Of a stretch of 64,000 nucleotides of DNA, positions 12,298 to 25,200 are shown piece after piece. Every line of letters begins with the position of its first letter. Position 1 is the first letter of the stretch. A model generated the notes under the pieces. That model had not been told where the DNA came from. It saw only the letters and a program-made list of their open reading frames with translations, and ran no database searches. The stretch comes from Nepenthes gracilis (taxonomy: Eukaryota; Streptophyta; Magnoliopsida; Caryophyllales; Nepenthaceae): the NCBI GenBank assembly GCA_033239525.1, contig BSYO01000009.1, forward strand, positions 11,615,299 through 11,679,298. The letters run 5' to 3'. The translations under genes and the position numbers were made by a program.

Positions 12298-13690
12298 TAC
12301 CACTATAACAAATAAGAGTTTAAAGAATACAAACCTTGCTCGCTAAAATATTTTCTAACACTTAAATTAATAAGTTATCCTAAAAATTTGAAATGTGAGA
12401 AGGATCATGAGGAAGAGAGAGAAAAATGGAGGATTTGGCTTATATTGTGTAGAGGAATAAGTTTGTTAGATGACTTTACTCTACTTATTGTCCAATTTTT
12501 ATCCTTTTTTTTTTTTAAAAAAGATGAGTATATTTATAATTATATTGTCAGTTAACGATAGTTTCCTGAGTAAGAATAATCGGTTATGATTGAAATGGTT
12601 TTGCAAGTTAAAAATTGATTAGTTCAACTATTATTTTATATGTTTTGACTATGAGATTTTTTTTAAAGATAATTCAACCGATGATGATGAATAGCAGTTG
12701 ACATTAATCAGAACACCCTTTCTTGGGCTAATTGTAGAATATATAAATTGTTTACTTAATTCAACTATTTGATTGAGTTAACTAATTTGTTAAATTAATT
12801 GTCTAGTTTCTTTAATCACTCGGTTACGTTAATTGCGATTAGACATTCAGGCATTCAACAATTTGGCCCTATGATTTAATTTATTTGTCAACCATTTGGA
12901 CACTCATTTATTTCTATAAATTTTCAATTAAAATTGGGTCTAAGTTGGATTGTTATTTAAACTTAGGCATAATTAGCCAATTTATACTTTCTTATTTATA
13001 GGTTAACTTTTTTTGAACTCATTATATGCTAATGGATTGGGTCTAGCTTGTTGAGGCTATGCCAAACCAAATGTACCATTTTAAGGAGTCAAAATTTGAG
13101 GAACAAAACTGCTTTTTTAAAAAATTAAAAAAAAAAATAAAAAAATAGTGACGTTTTTTTATAGAAAGTATTTGGATTAGAGGAAATATTCCATGCACTT
13201 TAGTTTGCATGTATGCTGTATTGGGTTTCGGGAAAACTCTATTTTCTATAGAGATAGAGATACATATTTTTCTAATATCAATCATATTTTATAAAATATA
13301 GTATTATAATTTACCTATATTTTAAAAAATAAAAAATTAATTATTTTTAAATAATAAGATCGTAATTATTTATTAAAAAATAAACATTTAAGATAAAAAA
13401 AACGAATATCTCTACCTCTTTAAAAAATGAAAGCCTTTCACTTTTAAGTTTAAATTTATAAATGAAGTTAAAAATAAAATATTTATTTTCCATTTAAATT
13501 TTTTACAATATAATAAATTAATACGTTAACGTTTGTTAAAAAAAAAAATATGAAAAAAATTTAATGCCGTCATATTTTTAATAAAATTAAATGGCAATAA
13601 TTAGAACACATTAAATTTAACACTTAAGGCATAGTAAGTAAGGACTACATACAATGATTGAACGTTATTACTTATATTTATTGTTTATTT
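12298..13690. other. AT-rich intergenic stretch
   Basis: I see no gene, repeat terminus or RNA motif that I can support here. Poly-A/T tracts near 13110-13150 and 13530-13560 break up all frames; the minus frame 13043-13285 is composition only. Confidence 0.5.
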
Positions 13691-13930
13691 ATTTTTATTT
13701 TTTGCTGGGCGGCAAAAAGAAGATACGACGACTGAAATTTGAGGTAACGGCGATAGTCGATTATCAGACTTTTTAAAGAGGGACAATTATGAGTCAAGAG
13801 AGTATTCTTCTGAGCTGTCCTACCTCCAGCGACCTCTGAGGGAGAAGACGGCGAACAACAGAACCCGGTAGAGAGAAAAGAGGAGGGACACGGCTCTTTG
13901 ACAGACGTATCGATTGTTTGTTTGCCAATA
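13690..13930 (+). promoter_or_regulatory. Presumed leader and proximal promoter of the RRM gene
   Basis: Base composition changes sharply from AT-rich to mixed at about 13705, 225 bp before the start codon, with a purine-rich leader (GAGGGAGAAGACGGCGAACAAC near 13839 in part). TATTTATT elements near 13676-13695 could act as a TATA-like region. No element is distinctive enough to name; the placement rests on the start codon at 13931. Confidence 0.35.
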
Positions 13931-16900
13931 ATGCAGGTTAGTCCGAATTCAACGGGCTACATTTCAGTGTTAGATCTGTGCTTTCTTTTCTTTTTCTGTT
14001 ATTGTGAGCTACAGAATCCAAACTTGAAGGCTCTATTTTTAGAATTTTTCATTTGTTTTGATGTTCTAGACTAGAACGGTTAAAGTCGGCAACTTGTCGG
14101 ATCTAGCTACTGAAAGAGAAATTAACGAATTTTTTTCGTTTTCCGGTGACATTGAGCATGTTGAGATCTGCAGGTTTGCTCTCTCTCTTTGTTCTTTCTG
14201 TCTTGCTCTACTCTCTCAAATCTAGGGATACTCTAGTGCTTAGCTTTTAATTGTGCAGATTTGATTCATGAATCTTTAAAGAAAAACTATATCTCCAATG
14301 CAGTGAATCACGGTGGTCGAAGGCGGCATTTGTTACATTTAAAGAGACAAAGGCGCTTGAGATTGCTCTATTGTTATCGGTATTTTTCTATTTTTTTGTT
14401 TCAATTCGGTTTTTCTTTTTGTACTTTTACAAGATAAATGAGCTTCGTGTTCACTGTTATTGTTAATTTGTTCTTCAATGCCCGCTATTCCTTTTCTTGC
14501 TTATTGGCAATGTAATTTCTCTAATGTTCACGTTGTTTTGGATCAAATTTATTGCCAATCAGTAATTATGAACATGTTTATGCCGAAAAACTTGTACCTG
14601 CTGTACTTGGAGAAAAACGGAGACGGTATGAGCTTGATTTTGTGAATAACTCTCAACTCTTTGTAATAAATCTTTTCCGGAGCATCATTTGGTGTTTTCT
14701 TTTTTAGTGAATTAGGATTGTTGTCCGATTCACCTTTTCTTTTTAATGAATCAACATTGTAGTTTCATCTTATTGTAATTATATGGTTGAAGTCAAAAAA
14801 CTAAAGACCGAAATGGCACAGCTATGCTTGCCAGCTGCTGGTTTTGATTTTCATTCTTAGGCCTAGTAATAACATTACTGCCTATCCTTTACACATAATG
14901 AGAAGAAGCTGCGATTGGGTGTGCATTTGATTGACTATGTTAGCTAGCCTCATTAATGAGAAAATGGATGCCAAGGCCAGTTTGAGTTTTGATCTCCAAA
15001 GTTGTAGGTCTCTGCCTGCAAGCTATATCAATGGTTTTGAAAGAGAATTAGTACTACCTTCCAAAATGATTAAGTGCCCATGCAGTTACTTGGTGGAAAA
15101 CCAATGGATCCCATATAGTTTATAGTCATACAAATCACCTCAAGATGTATATCATTTGGAATCTAAACCAGCAGGTGTAATGCTAGAGGTTGTAAACAAA
15201 TGGAGTCTAGCTATTTTTTTCTGCATTGAAGCTCAGTATGACATCCTACCCTACTCATGCTTGTAGCATAGTGGCATAGATAATCTTTAGCTTGAATGAA
15301 CTTTGAGTGGCCCTACTCATGCTTGGAGTGTAGCATAGTGAGCTAGTTTGAGCTTTGCAATTTATCTATCTTCCTAATTAAAAACATTATTTGTCTGCTT
15401 TTCTATAATAATGTTTCCATTTATGATATTAATATAATGTAAATAAGTAAGAGGATCATGAACCTAATTGTTGAGAACCAAGAGGACTGGACTATTGAGA
15501 ATACTTAAGCAGCTTAAACCAGATCACATAGAACTAGTGATGACCAAATGGTGCCAAATGTATTCTTCCAGTTATCTTGTGCCAATTTTTGCCACTAGAT
15601 AACTCCCAACAGTTTGTCTACTCACAGACAAAGTGTCTAACTATCATGTGTCTTATTTTTATAGTAATAGCTTTCCACAAAAGTGAGATACAAGATTTCT
15701 TACATTCCTAATTGACATCCAATTGCATGCACACGATCCAACATTGTCATTTCTATCATTATGTACATCGTAAGGTATGTGAAATAGCAACGATGTCAAG
15801 TGAGGCATAGAAAACCAGTATAGTGTAGGCCACGGATTTTTGAAGCTGCTAGCTGATATCAAACTACAAGGGGTTTATTTAAGATTAACTACAATGTTGT
15901 TATCTCTACTCTGAAGTTGTCCTCATACACATTGAATCAGATTTAGGAACATTTCAACGGGGGATTTTGATTGAATATAGTGTATGGCTCAATTCTAATT
16001 CATGTTGAATCACATTGCTAATTCAAATCAAGTTATGAAGTCGCTAGATTGTGCTAGATCATAGATGTATTAAATATGTCTGTGTTATAACTTTGTGCAA
16101 GTACCTGCGGGTAATAGCTTAAAGTTTCCTTGGATAATAACTTAATTCAATTGCCTGATGTTCTGGAAAATTGATCAAAACAATTGATGAGCTGCAAGAA
16201 TGGTATCCAAACCTTTTAAATTAGCTGTTCAACATACTGAATCGCAAATACTAAACTTCATCCCAATTAAAAGGCAGTAGACACACTGAAAATGTATCTA
16301 TCCTAATTCATAGCCCTCAGATACATTATTTTTGATGGTTTGTACTTTGTACTCCATCTAACAGTTTATTGTAGTCCTCATTTAATGCTCCTACTTTATA
16401 CTGAGAGTTTAAAACATGTAAGTATCATTGTTCTTGGAATTAGTTCAAACAGATATGAGAGACTTTTTGATTGATAACATTGTTAAAATCTAAAATGGGT
16501 GATAGTAACAATAGAAATTTGTAGTCCTACTAAATGGAATCAACCATATATATGTCTACTTCTTCCATTCCATTCAATTTAGTATAATGTCTTTCGAAAC
16601 TACAACCAATTTCACATCGATTTTATTGCCTCACTCATGTTTTGGCCTACATCTCCCTTTCTGGCTTGTAACATCCTGCACATCACTCTTTCTCCTTGAC
16701 AACCCCTTTAACCTACATTGTAAGTATCCAAAGCACCTTAATCATTATTCTTTTATTTTTCTTCTATATATGCTACTTTTAAATGGCTATGAGTATATTT
16801 ATTCTTTATCTTTTAGATCCACTCATCTATTTTAATACTCTTATTTCTATAATATTTACTTTTTTCAGATGTTTAATTTCCCAGCATTTCAATCCATGAA

Positions 16901-19254
16901 ATATAATTGGCATAATAGCTGTCTTATTTAAAAAAAGAAGTCTTTTAAATTTTATTTGGTAAGTAGTTTCCTTTTAGTTTTAGATGCATATTTGATCATA
17001 GAGCACGTCCAATGCATTTCTACATTTCATCCCACCTACATTGATAAATAATTCAATTATTAATTTTGACTCATTCTTTATTCTATTCAAAATTACCAAA
17101 ATTGTACTTTATGTTTATATTTAATCATCCTAAGCCCTTTAGATTATGGATCTGTTAGTTGTATTTTTTATTTGTATATTCTGTAACTGTGTCGGAGTAT
17201 TCGGTATCTACAACAACATTTTTGCCTGAAAGATCTTCATCAGTTTCATGCCTGAAGGTCGTCATCATCACATACTAAGTTTTCACGCCTTCCTGTCACT
17301 TGCCCCGCACCTTCTTGGAAGTGGCGCTTGATGAGCTCTCGAGGCGCCAGCAGGGCGTGTCACGAGTCCGAATCAAGCAGGTCAATTTAAATAATTAATT
17401 ATAATTTTTAAAATCTAAAATCCCAAATAAATTAAATAAATAACATAAAGTCTCAAAGTCCGGGTGTAACCACAAAATATACAACTCGATAAAATTAAAT
17501 CGACACAAGACCTTATCGAACAACCGTCCGGACGAAATAAATACGACTTGTTCTACGATTATCGTTATGAACCAAAAATCATAATAAAATATAACATAAT
17601 ATCCAAACTGTTCCCGAAATGTAACCATTAGCCTATATTCGGTCAATTTCATGATTCGACCATATCAATTACCAATTTAACCATAATAGAACCAAAACTC
17701 ACCAAATCAGACGAATAGTTGACAGATCACGACCATACTCCTGCAATGCATCCGAATCTTCTACTTTGAAAGAATAAAATAGGAACAATGAGTCTAATGC
17801 TTAGCAAGTATTATATTTAAACAAAAAGAGTCCAATAAATCAGAGAGAAAATTAAATGGATAAAATCTGTTCAAATGATAGAATAAATTCAAATCGTCGA
17901 TAAAATAAATTCAAAAGAAATCCAAGATCTAAAGTCCAGTGGTAGTCTTGTACTCAAATCAAGCATTCAAATCCAAATAAATATCCAAATCAGAAAGCAA
18001 TCCTCATCGAGACATGTATATATATATATGTAAACAAAATAGAAGTGATTCGGACCGATTTCAATGGGCAAATAGCCAATTCCAAGTCCGAGTCCGAATC
18101 CAAATCTAAGGCTCGATCAGCTTGTGATTTGGGGCAGAATTTGATAGTCGGATGATCCAATAGTGTGCGTAGAAGTTGAAGCAGCGTCGTAACAGATAGT
18201 CCAAACGTCCGGATCAAAATATATAGTCCAAAATCATTTGTATGAGACATACCAAGACCCAACTGAGGGCAAAATCGGTGAATTTCAAATCCAAAACCAA
18301 AATCCAAATCTAAATCAAAGTTCAATACAAATAAATGCAAAGATACAAATCATGTATCAAATTTGAGTTCCAATAATTTAAAAACTAGCTTGGGGAAGGA
18401 TTACACATAATTTTGATAACCTTAGGCAAAATCAAAATGCACATTAGGCTAGCATGAATAGCCACTCATGTACTTTGTACCCATAGGTAAGGTTGCTCAC
18501 TATTGTTTGCCACCCGCGACTTTGAGTGTAATTTTTAAATTTGTTAGATATATTAGAACGTTCAAATATATTATAAGGTCAAATCAAATTATCCAAATAG
18601 AAGGGTCATTATTTTAAACATTTTCTGCCAGCGGAAAGAGATTTTCAAATAACAAATATCGCCCTGTTGGGAGCTGGTTAGAATATGCAATAATCCAAAT
18701 CCAAAATATAGTGACCACAACCCGGTACATGCCTATAAAAATGCATGGCCTATGCAATTTTCGTGCTCATTTTTATATACAGATACTGATATAAACATAT
18801 ACAATATTCGATAAATTATTCGGGTTTTCAGAAAAATATTAAAATTTTCAAAATCATAAAATCCAGTCCAAAAACCCCCAAATCATTCAATGAACTACAC
18901 ATACATGTCCAGAATAAATAAATCAGGTGTATAAAAATGCATACATGTTAGTAAAAATTTCAATTAGTATCCAAAATATATCAAATATTAAATTAGGTCA
19001 AAGTGGGAGTTTACAGATACTTGCCTTGACCTCATACTTTGTAGATCTGAAGAAATGATGTCCTGAAGCACCCGAATCGGGTGTTTTTCTCTCCTGTCGG
19101 CATGTTCTTTCTCCACCCTTGCGGTCTCTCTCTCTCCCGCGTGGACTCGCTGCCAAGCACTACTGCCGCTCCTCCATGGCCGCCCTGCCTCTGCCGGCCT
19201 TCCCAGTGTCACCCTGTCGGCGCGATGTCGTTGTGTCGCCACTCTCATTGTATC

Positions 19255-19288
<34 letters not shown>

Positions 19289-22200
19289 AGCGACCTCTAC
19301 CGCACGCGTTGTCGCCACCTGCGACCACCATGATCTCACCCACGAGCCACCGGCGCCACTGCTTGCCTGTGCCGCCGCCGCCTCCTTCCTCCCCATTCTC
19401 CTTCTTCCCTCTTCTCCTTCTTTCTCTGCTCAAAACCCTCACTCTCTCTCTCCTCTTCTTCCTCCTCTCTCTCTCTATTTGAAACTAATTCTTATCTCTG
19501 TTTCTTTTTTTTTTTTTTTTGTTTTTTTATTATATATATGTATTTTTTTATATTATTATTATTATTATTATATTATATATTATTATTATCATTATTATAT
19601 TTTATATTTTTTTATTTTGTTTTATTTCAAAATCAAACCGATATTCGAGCGATAGCACAATCGCACCTCGGGCACCAACCCGACTGATCTAAATATCTGT
19701 TCAAATTTTATAATATTTAATTAAGTTTTACCACGCCCAAATTACCCAAAATCAATTAATATTAAATTAATCCGAACGAAAATTTGGAATATTACAGGGT
19801 GCACTTTCAAGAACCGGGCACTCATTGCACTCGATGAGCGCTCGAGGTGCCACCAAGGTGCATTTTCTAGAATCGGGGTATTCAATGAGCGCTCGATAAA
19901 CACTCGAATGCCATGGCATGAATTCCCCAAACCCTATCCTGCTCTCGATCGGCGGTTGAGCAGCGCAACCCTTTTGTCCATAACGACTCTTTTATTTTAA
20001 ACTTATTTTGGACTCCTTTAAATAGATGAGCCTTTCTTCTTCATGAGATAGGGTTTTTGGAAAAGAGAATCGAGACACAAAAGGCTACCATTGTTATACT
20101 TTATTACCTTGAGCCAAGATATCGTGCCTCGCTAGAGAAAGCTTTATCTTTTCTATGTGCTAATCTTCCAAAGCTTTCTCTTCCTCTCATATTATTTGAC
20201 CACACCATCTTCCCTACTTGTAAACCCTCGTGAGTGACATGGGAGGCGTGGAAACTGAGCTTCAGCGGTTCGTGTGGGAGGTGGACATGAAAATCGGAAG
20301 GCGTCCGGTTTCGTTACTGTCGGAAAATCCAAGGAGTTCCTTGGTAGAGATCACTGATGGGAGTAAGTTGGTTAAGTTAGCGCGTCGTTACCACCCGTTT
20401 GTAAGTTGATTTTCATAGTGCATATCTTCCCTGACTGTTGTAGTCCGAAGGATTTTACTCGATAGCCGTGGTTATCGAGGTTTTCCTTCGTTACCAAAAA
20501 ATTCTCTTTTTATTATTACTTATTGTTTTACTCTTTATACTTGTTATCATTTATATCATTTACATTGAAATATTTTTTACGTATATTAAATATTTATTTT
20601 CATACTGCTTCCGCTAATCTATCAATGGGTCAAAACTTTTGTGTGATTTGGGACTAAAAATTTCCTTCAATTAGTATCAAAGACTCATCCCGATCCATGA
20701 TCACCAAATCTAGATGTATACGAGCAGATCTTTATCCGTACCTCCCTTCTTTGATGGGAGTAACTATGCGTATTGGAAAGTTCGGATGAGAGCTTTTCTC
20801 AAATGGATAGATGAGCGCGTGTGGCCAAGCACCCAAATTGGGTGGACTCCACCTCGAAGCACCACGAGCGATGAACCAAAAGTTTTGTCCTTGTGGAATA
20901 AAGAAGAACTTGATTTGTACAATTGCAATAGTAAGGGGCTAAATGGGATTTTCATTGTTGTATCTCTTGAAGAGTTTAAACAAATATCCATGTGTGAAAT
21001 TGCTAAAGGTGCGTGGGATATCCTTGAGATTACCCACGAAGGAACCAAACTAGTTAAAAATTCCAAATTACAAATGCTCACCACTAGATTTGAGGAAATT
21101 AGGATGTAAGATAACAAGACATTTGATGAATTCTATGCTAAGTTGAATGACATTATAAATTCTATATTTAACTTAAGAGAAATAATTCCAGAAAATAAAA
21201 TTGTCTAAAAGTCCTTATATCGCTTCCTGAACGCTTTCGACCCAAAGTTACAGCGATCAAAGAGAATGAAGATCTTGACACAATGAAAATTGAAAAGCTA
21301 GTTGGCTCTTGTCAAACATATGAGCTCACACTTCCCCAATCAAGGAAGAATAAATTTATTGCATTAAAATCTCTTAGGGAAGAGAGAAACCGTGACTCGG
21401 ATGAGGAGTTGTGTAATGATGAAGATTTCTCTTTATTTGTTAAGAGTTTTAAAAATTTTTTGAAGAAAAATAAAATATCATCTGATAAACAAAAAGGAAA
21501 CTCAAAAAATTTGATTTTTCCTAAACGCGACAAGAAATGACAAACTTGAGATCAAAGATATTAAACTAAAAAACAATCAAAGGGTTAGTATTATGAATAT
21601 TATGGTTTTGGCCATTATCGTGCTGAATGCCCAAATCTTAAAACGTTAACGAAGTCAAGCCTTGAAAGCTAATTCAACTTTAAGCGATGACAAAGAAGAA
21701 GATGTTAAAAGATATACTGACGAAAGCCAAGCCAAATATATGGCTTTTATGACCTCGATGTATGGAAATGATGAACGTGTAGAAGAAAATTTTAATTAAT
21801 CCAATAACTTTGAGAACGAGTTAGAAGTTGAATTTTATGATCTTCAAGATGCTTATGATAGATTGTTTAAGGAATGCCTACAAATCAAGAAAACTAATGT
21901 GTCGTTAAAGTATGAACTGACAAAAAAAAAAAAAAAAAGAAAAATTAGCTCTTAAATCCGTATTAGACACAAAAATTTAAGAAGTTAAGAAATTAAATAA
22001 CTTATTTACCGAAAAGATCAAGACTCTTGAACCTGATCTTAAGGCTACTTGCAATGATCTGAATCCAAGCAATTGGACCATATACTCGGTTTGGGAAAAA
22101 TCGGAGGAAGTAAAACTGGGTTGGGTTATTCGGAACATGCCTTGAAAGCCAATGTTAATTCTAAAATTGTATTTGTCCATGCCAAGTCTATCCCAAGACA

Positions 22201-25200
22201 AAGCAGCACGTCGTCTGCCCATATTGATCAGTCATCAAGAGTTTCCCCAGAAAAGTGTACCAATTCACAAAACCTTCAAAACTTAAAAAGTAAGAAAAAT
22301 TTTGGCTTTAATTTTATTAGGAAGCAAAGGTATAATTGTGACGTCAATACTAAATTTATCCCTACATGTCATGGGTGCAGCATTATTGGTCATATTCGCC
22401 CCTGTTGGCCCATAACATCGCGTCAAAATAATTATCGGCAAAATCCAAAGGGCATCTTATTCACTACATCAACCTTTTAAATGATCAAGTAACGAATTTA
22501 AACAACACTATAAAATGTGGTAAGAAAATATAAATCAAGAAGAGTGAGCTCCATGACCGACAATCAATTGGCCGACCTTCTCACTAAACCTTTGGATAGT
22601 GCGTGTTTTAAATTTTTGAAAATGGCCATCGGTATTTGCTCCCCTCCCAAGGAATGTCGTAATTTCCAAAAATAATGCGGGCCTTATTCAAACAAAAATA
22701 ACTAAATAAATAAATCAAACATAATAGGACACATTCTCTTTGGGCACTCACTCACTCTCTCTCTCTCTCTCTCTCGTCATCTCCTTCCTCGCCCAAACCC
22801 TCGTGTTGTCTCTCTCTGTTCAGCTCGCTGATTTCCCCTATTTATTGCCTCTCCTCGTCCTGTGTCCTACAGATCAGCCTTCTCTTTGTAGACATTGGCC
22901 ATATTCCAGGTGATTTCTCTTCCCCCCTTGCCTTGTTTTTTTTTTCTCCTCTTATTGTCGTTCATAGCGGTTGTCGGAGACCACCGTTGCGACAATGGCA
23001 CCGCCTTTGGTGTGACCACTTGTATCCCATTCCTGGCGTTGTGACTCTGTGCAAGTGATGCCTTTGGTGTGCCCTGCGACCTTGGTTTCCTGTTGGGTTG
23101 CGCTGTTGCTGTTGGGTTGCTGTTGGGTGGCATTGTTGTGTTGGCTTCCCGTTGGGTTGCCGTTGGGTGACACTGTTGTGTGCCTATACCAATTTGTCGT
23201 GTTTTCTTGCCTTTGTCTTTTCAGATATCGATCCCTCGAAAATTTGTTTCGAAGAAATCTTCTGGTAAGCACTCCTGTCACAGCGAGCATTTTGAGCCTG
23301 ATTGCTTCATTAGTGCTGCCGCTGCAGCACTCTTTACTTTCCGGATGTCACAACTGCAGCTGTCCCTTGAATGCGAAGTTGACCCTTCTTACATTGATCA
23401 CGTCATCACCTCACTGTTCTCCACTCGGTGCTGGGAGCTTGTCCTGACAAATTTGATTGCTCTGTTCCCCATCCTAATCCAAGAATTTTACCCCAATATC
23501 CATGACTATTTCTCCAACTCTTTTTCTACCTTCGTAAGGGGGAGTCACCTCCGGATTACTCCGAACGTGCTCGCCACTACTCTTGGCACCCCTCATGTTG
23601 CCCACCCTGACTATCCATTTCAGGGAGTGTCCCTACCTCGCCGTGATGAGGTTGCTTCTTTTCTTCATGGCTCCCCCATGTCCTGGAATAAGCGCTCGTT
23701 CAAAACCAAACTACTCAGTCCTCAGCACATGGTTGTGAGCCGGATCATGCTGATGAATCTGTTTTTGGTTTCGCACTTCTCCTCCATTCCCCTCGACAAA
23801 GCTCACTTTCTTTTTGCTCTCCTCAGTAGATGATCAATTAACCTTCCGTCCCACTTGTGCACTCATATGCTCGCCCATTTCTATTCAAAGAAGGATGATA
23901 ACCTACCTCATAGTTGTCTCATTCAGCGCCTCCTTGTGACTTTAGGAGTTCAGTGTCCGAACCTCCCATGAGTTTCTCTTGACCGGCCCATTACCCGCTC
24001 CACTTTCAAGCAGAGCTGCTCCCACACTCGCTGGCCTTTCCTCTCCTCTAATGATCCTCTTGATGATACTCTTGTGGCAGCTCCCTCATCTCCGGACATG
24101 ACCAGGTCGTTCTCTTCGGGCCCCTTGCGTCTCTCTTGCTCGTCTACCTCTACCTCCTCTTGCACTTTGGGCCTTCTCTCTCGCATTTCTCAACAGCTAG
24201 CTCACTTGTCCACATCTCATACGCAATTGACATCCCGCTTTCAGCATGTGGCAGATTCTCAGGCTTAGCTTCTGTCCAAGGTGCTTGCAGCGTCTTGACC
24301 TCGACTTCCTATTCAGGAGGAGTGGTTTCTTTATCAATCAGCGAAGGATCCTCATCAGTCTTCATCTTGGCGGTTCCTCTAGCGGTTTCTTTGAGTTTCG
24401 CCCCTTCGTCATTTGTGACAAAAAGGGGGAGTAGTACCGGGCCTTCTTGTGAGGGGGAGTTGCTGTTTATGTTCCCCTATACATTTTACTTGTGAGGGGG
24501 AGCTTATACATTTTATACTTTTTACTTGTGAGGCGGAGTTGTTGTTTACTATTATATTCCATTATATATTTTACTTGTCTGATTTCTGCTATTTCTATCT
24601 TATTATATATCCTCTATTTATGATTACTGTTGGTTCTTTGGCAGCTGTTGTTCTGTTTATTTGCTATTGTTATTTCTGCACTAAACCATGGTTGTCTAGG
24701 AACAGTAGCTTTCTCCTAGCGCTCTCTCGGTTCACAGCAGCTTAGCCGTGTCCTTGTCCATATTTTTATTTTGTTATGTATTGTGTCGTTTGTATTTCTA
24801 CATGAGTTCTATCTTGCTAATGTCTAAACTTGTACTTATCTTGTATTTTCTTTTCTTATTTTTTTTGGGATTTTATCACGGAATTATCAAAGGTAGAGAT
24901 TGTTAGTTGTATTTTGTATTGGCATGTTCTACAACCGTGTCGGAGCGTTCAGTATTTATGATAATATATTTGTTTGGAAGATCTTCATCAGTTTTATACC
25001 CGAAGGTCATCATCGTTACATACTCAACTTTCACACCTTCATCTCGCTCACCCCGCATCTTCTCGAAGTGGCGCTCTTGAGGCACTAGTAGGGTGCACTT
25101 TCTAGAATCGGGCGCTTGATGAGAGCCCGAGGCGCCAGCCTAGTGTGTTTTCCAGAACCGGGCACTCATCGGCGCCACCAAGATGCATTTTCTAGAACCG

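Noticed and set aside
19081..19482. 133-residue frame and two minus-strand Arg/Glu frames
   Set aside because: Products of a (CT)n-rich LTR segment; RERERE and LSLSLS repeats are microsatellite translations.
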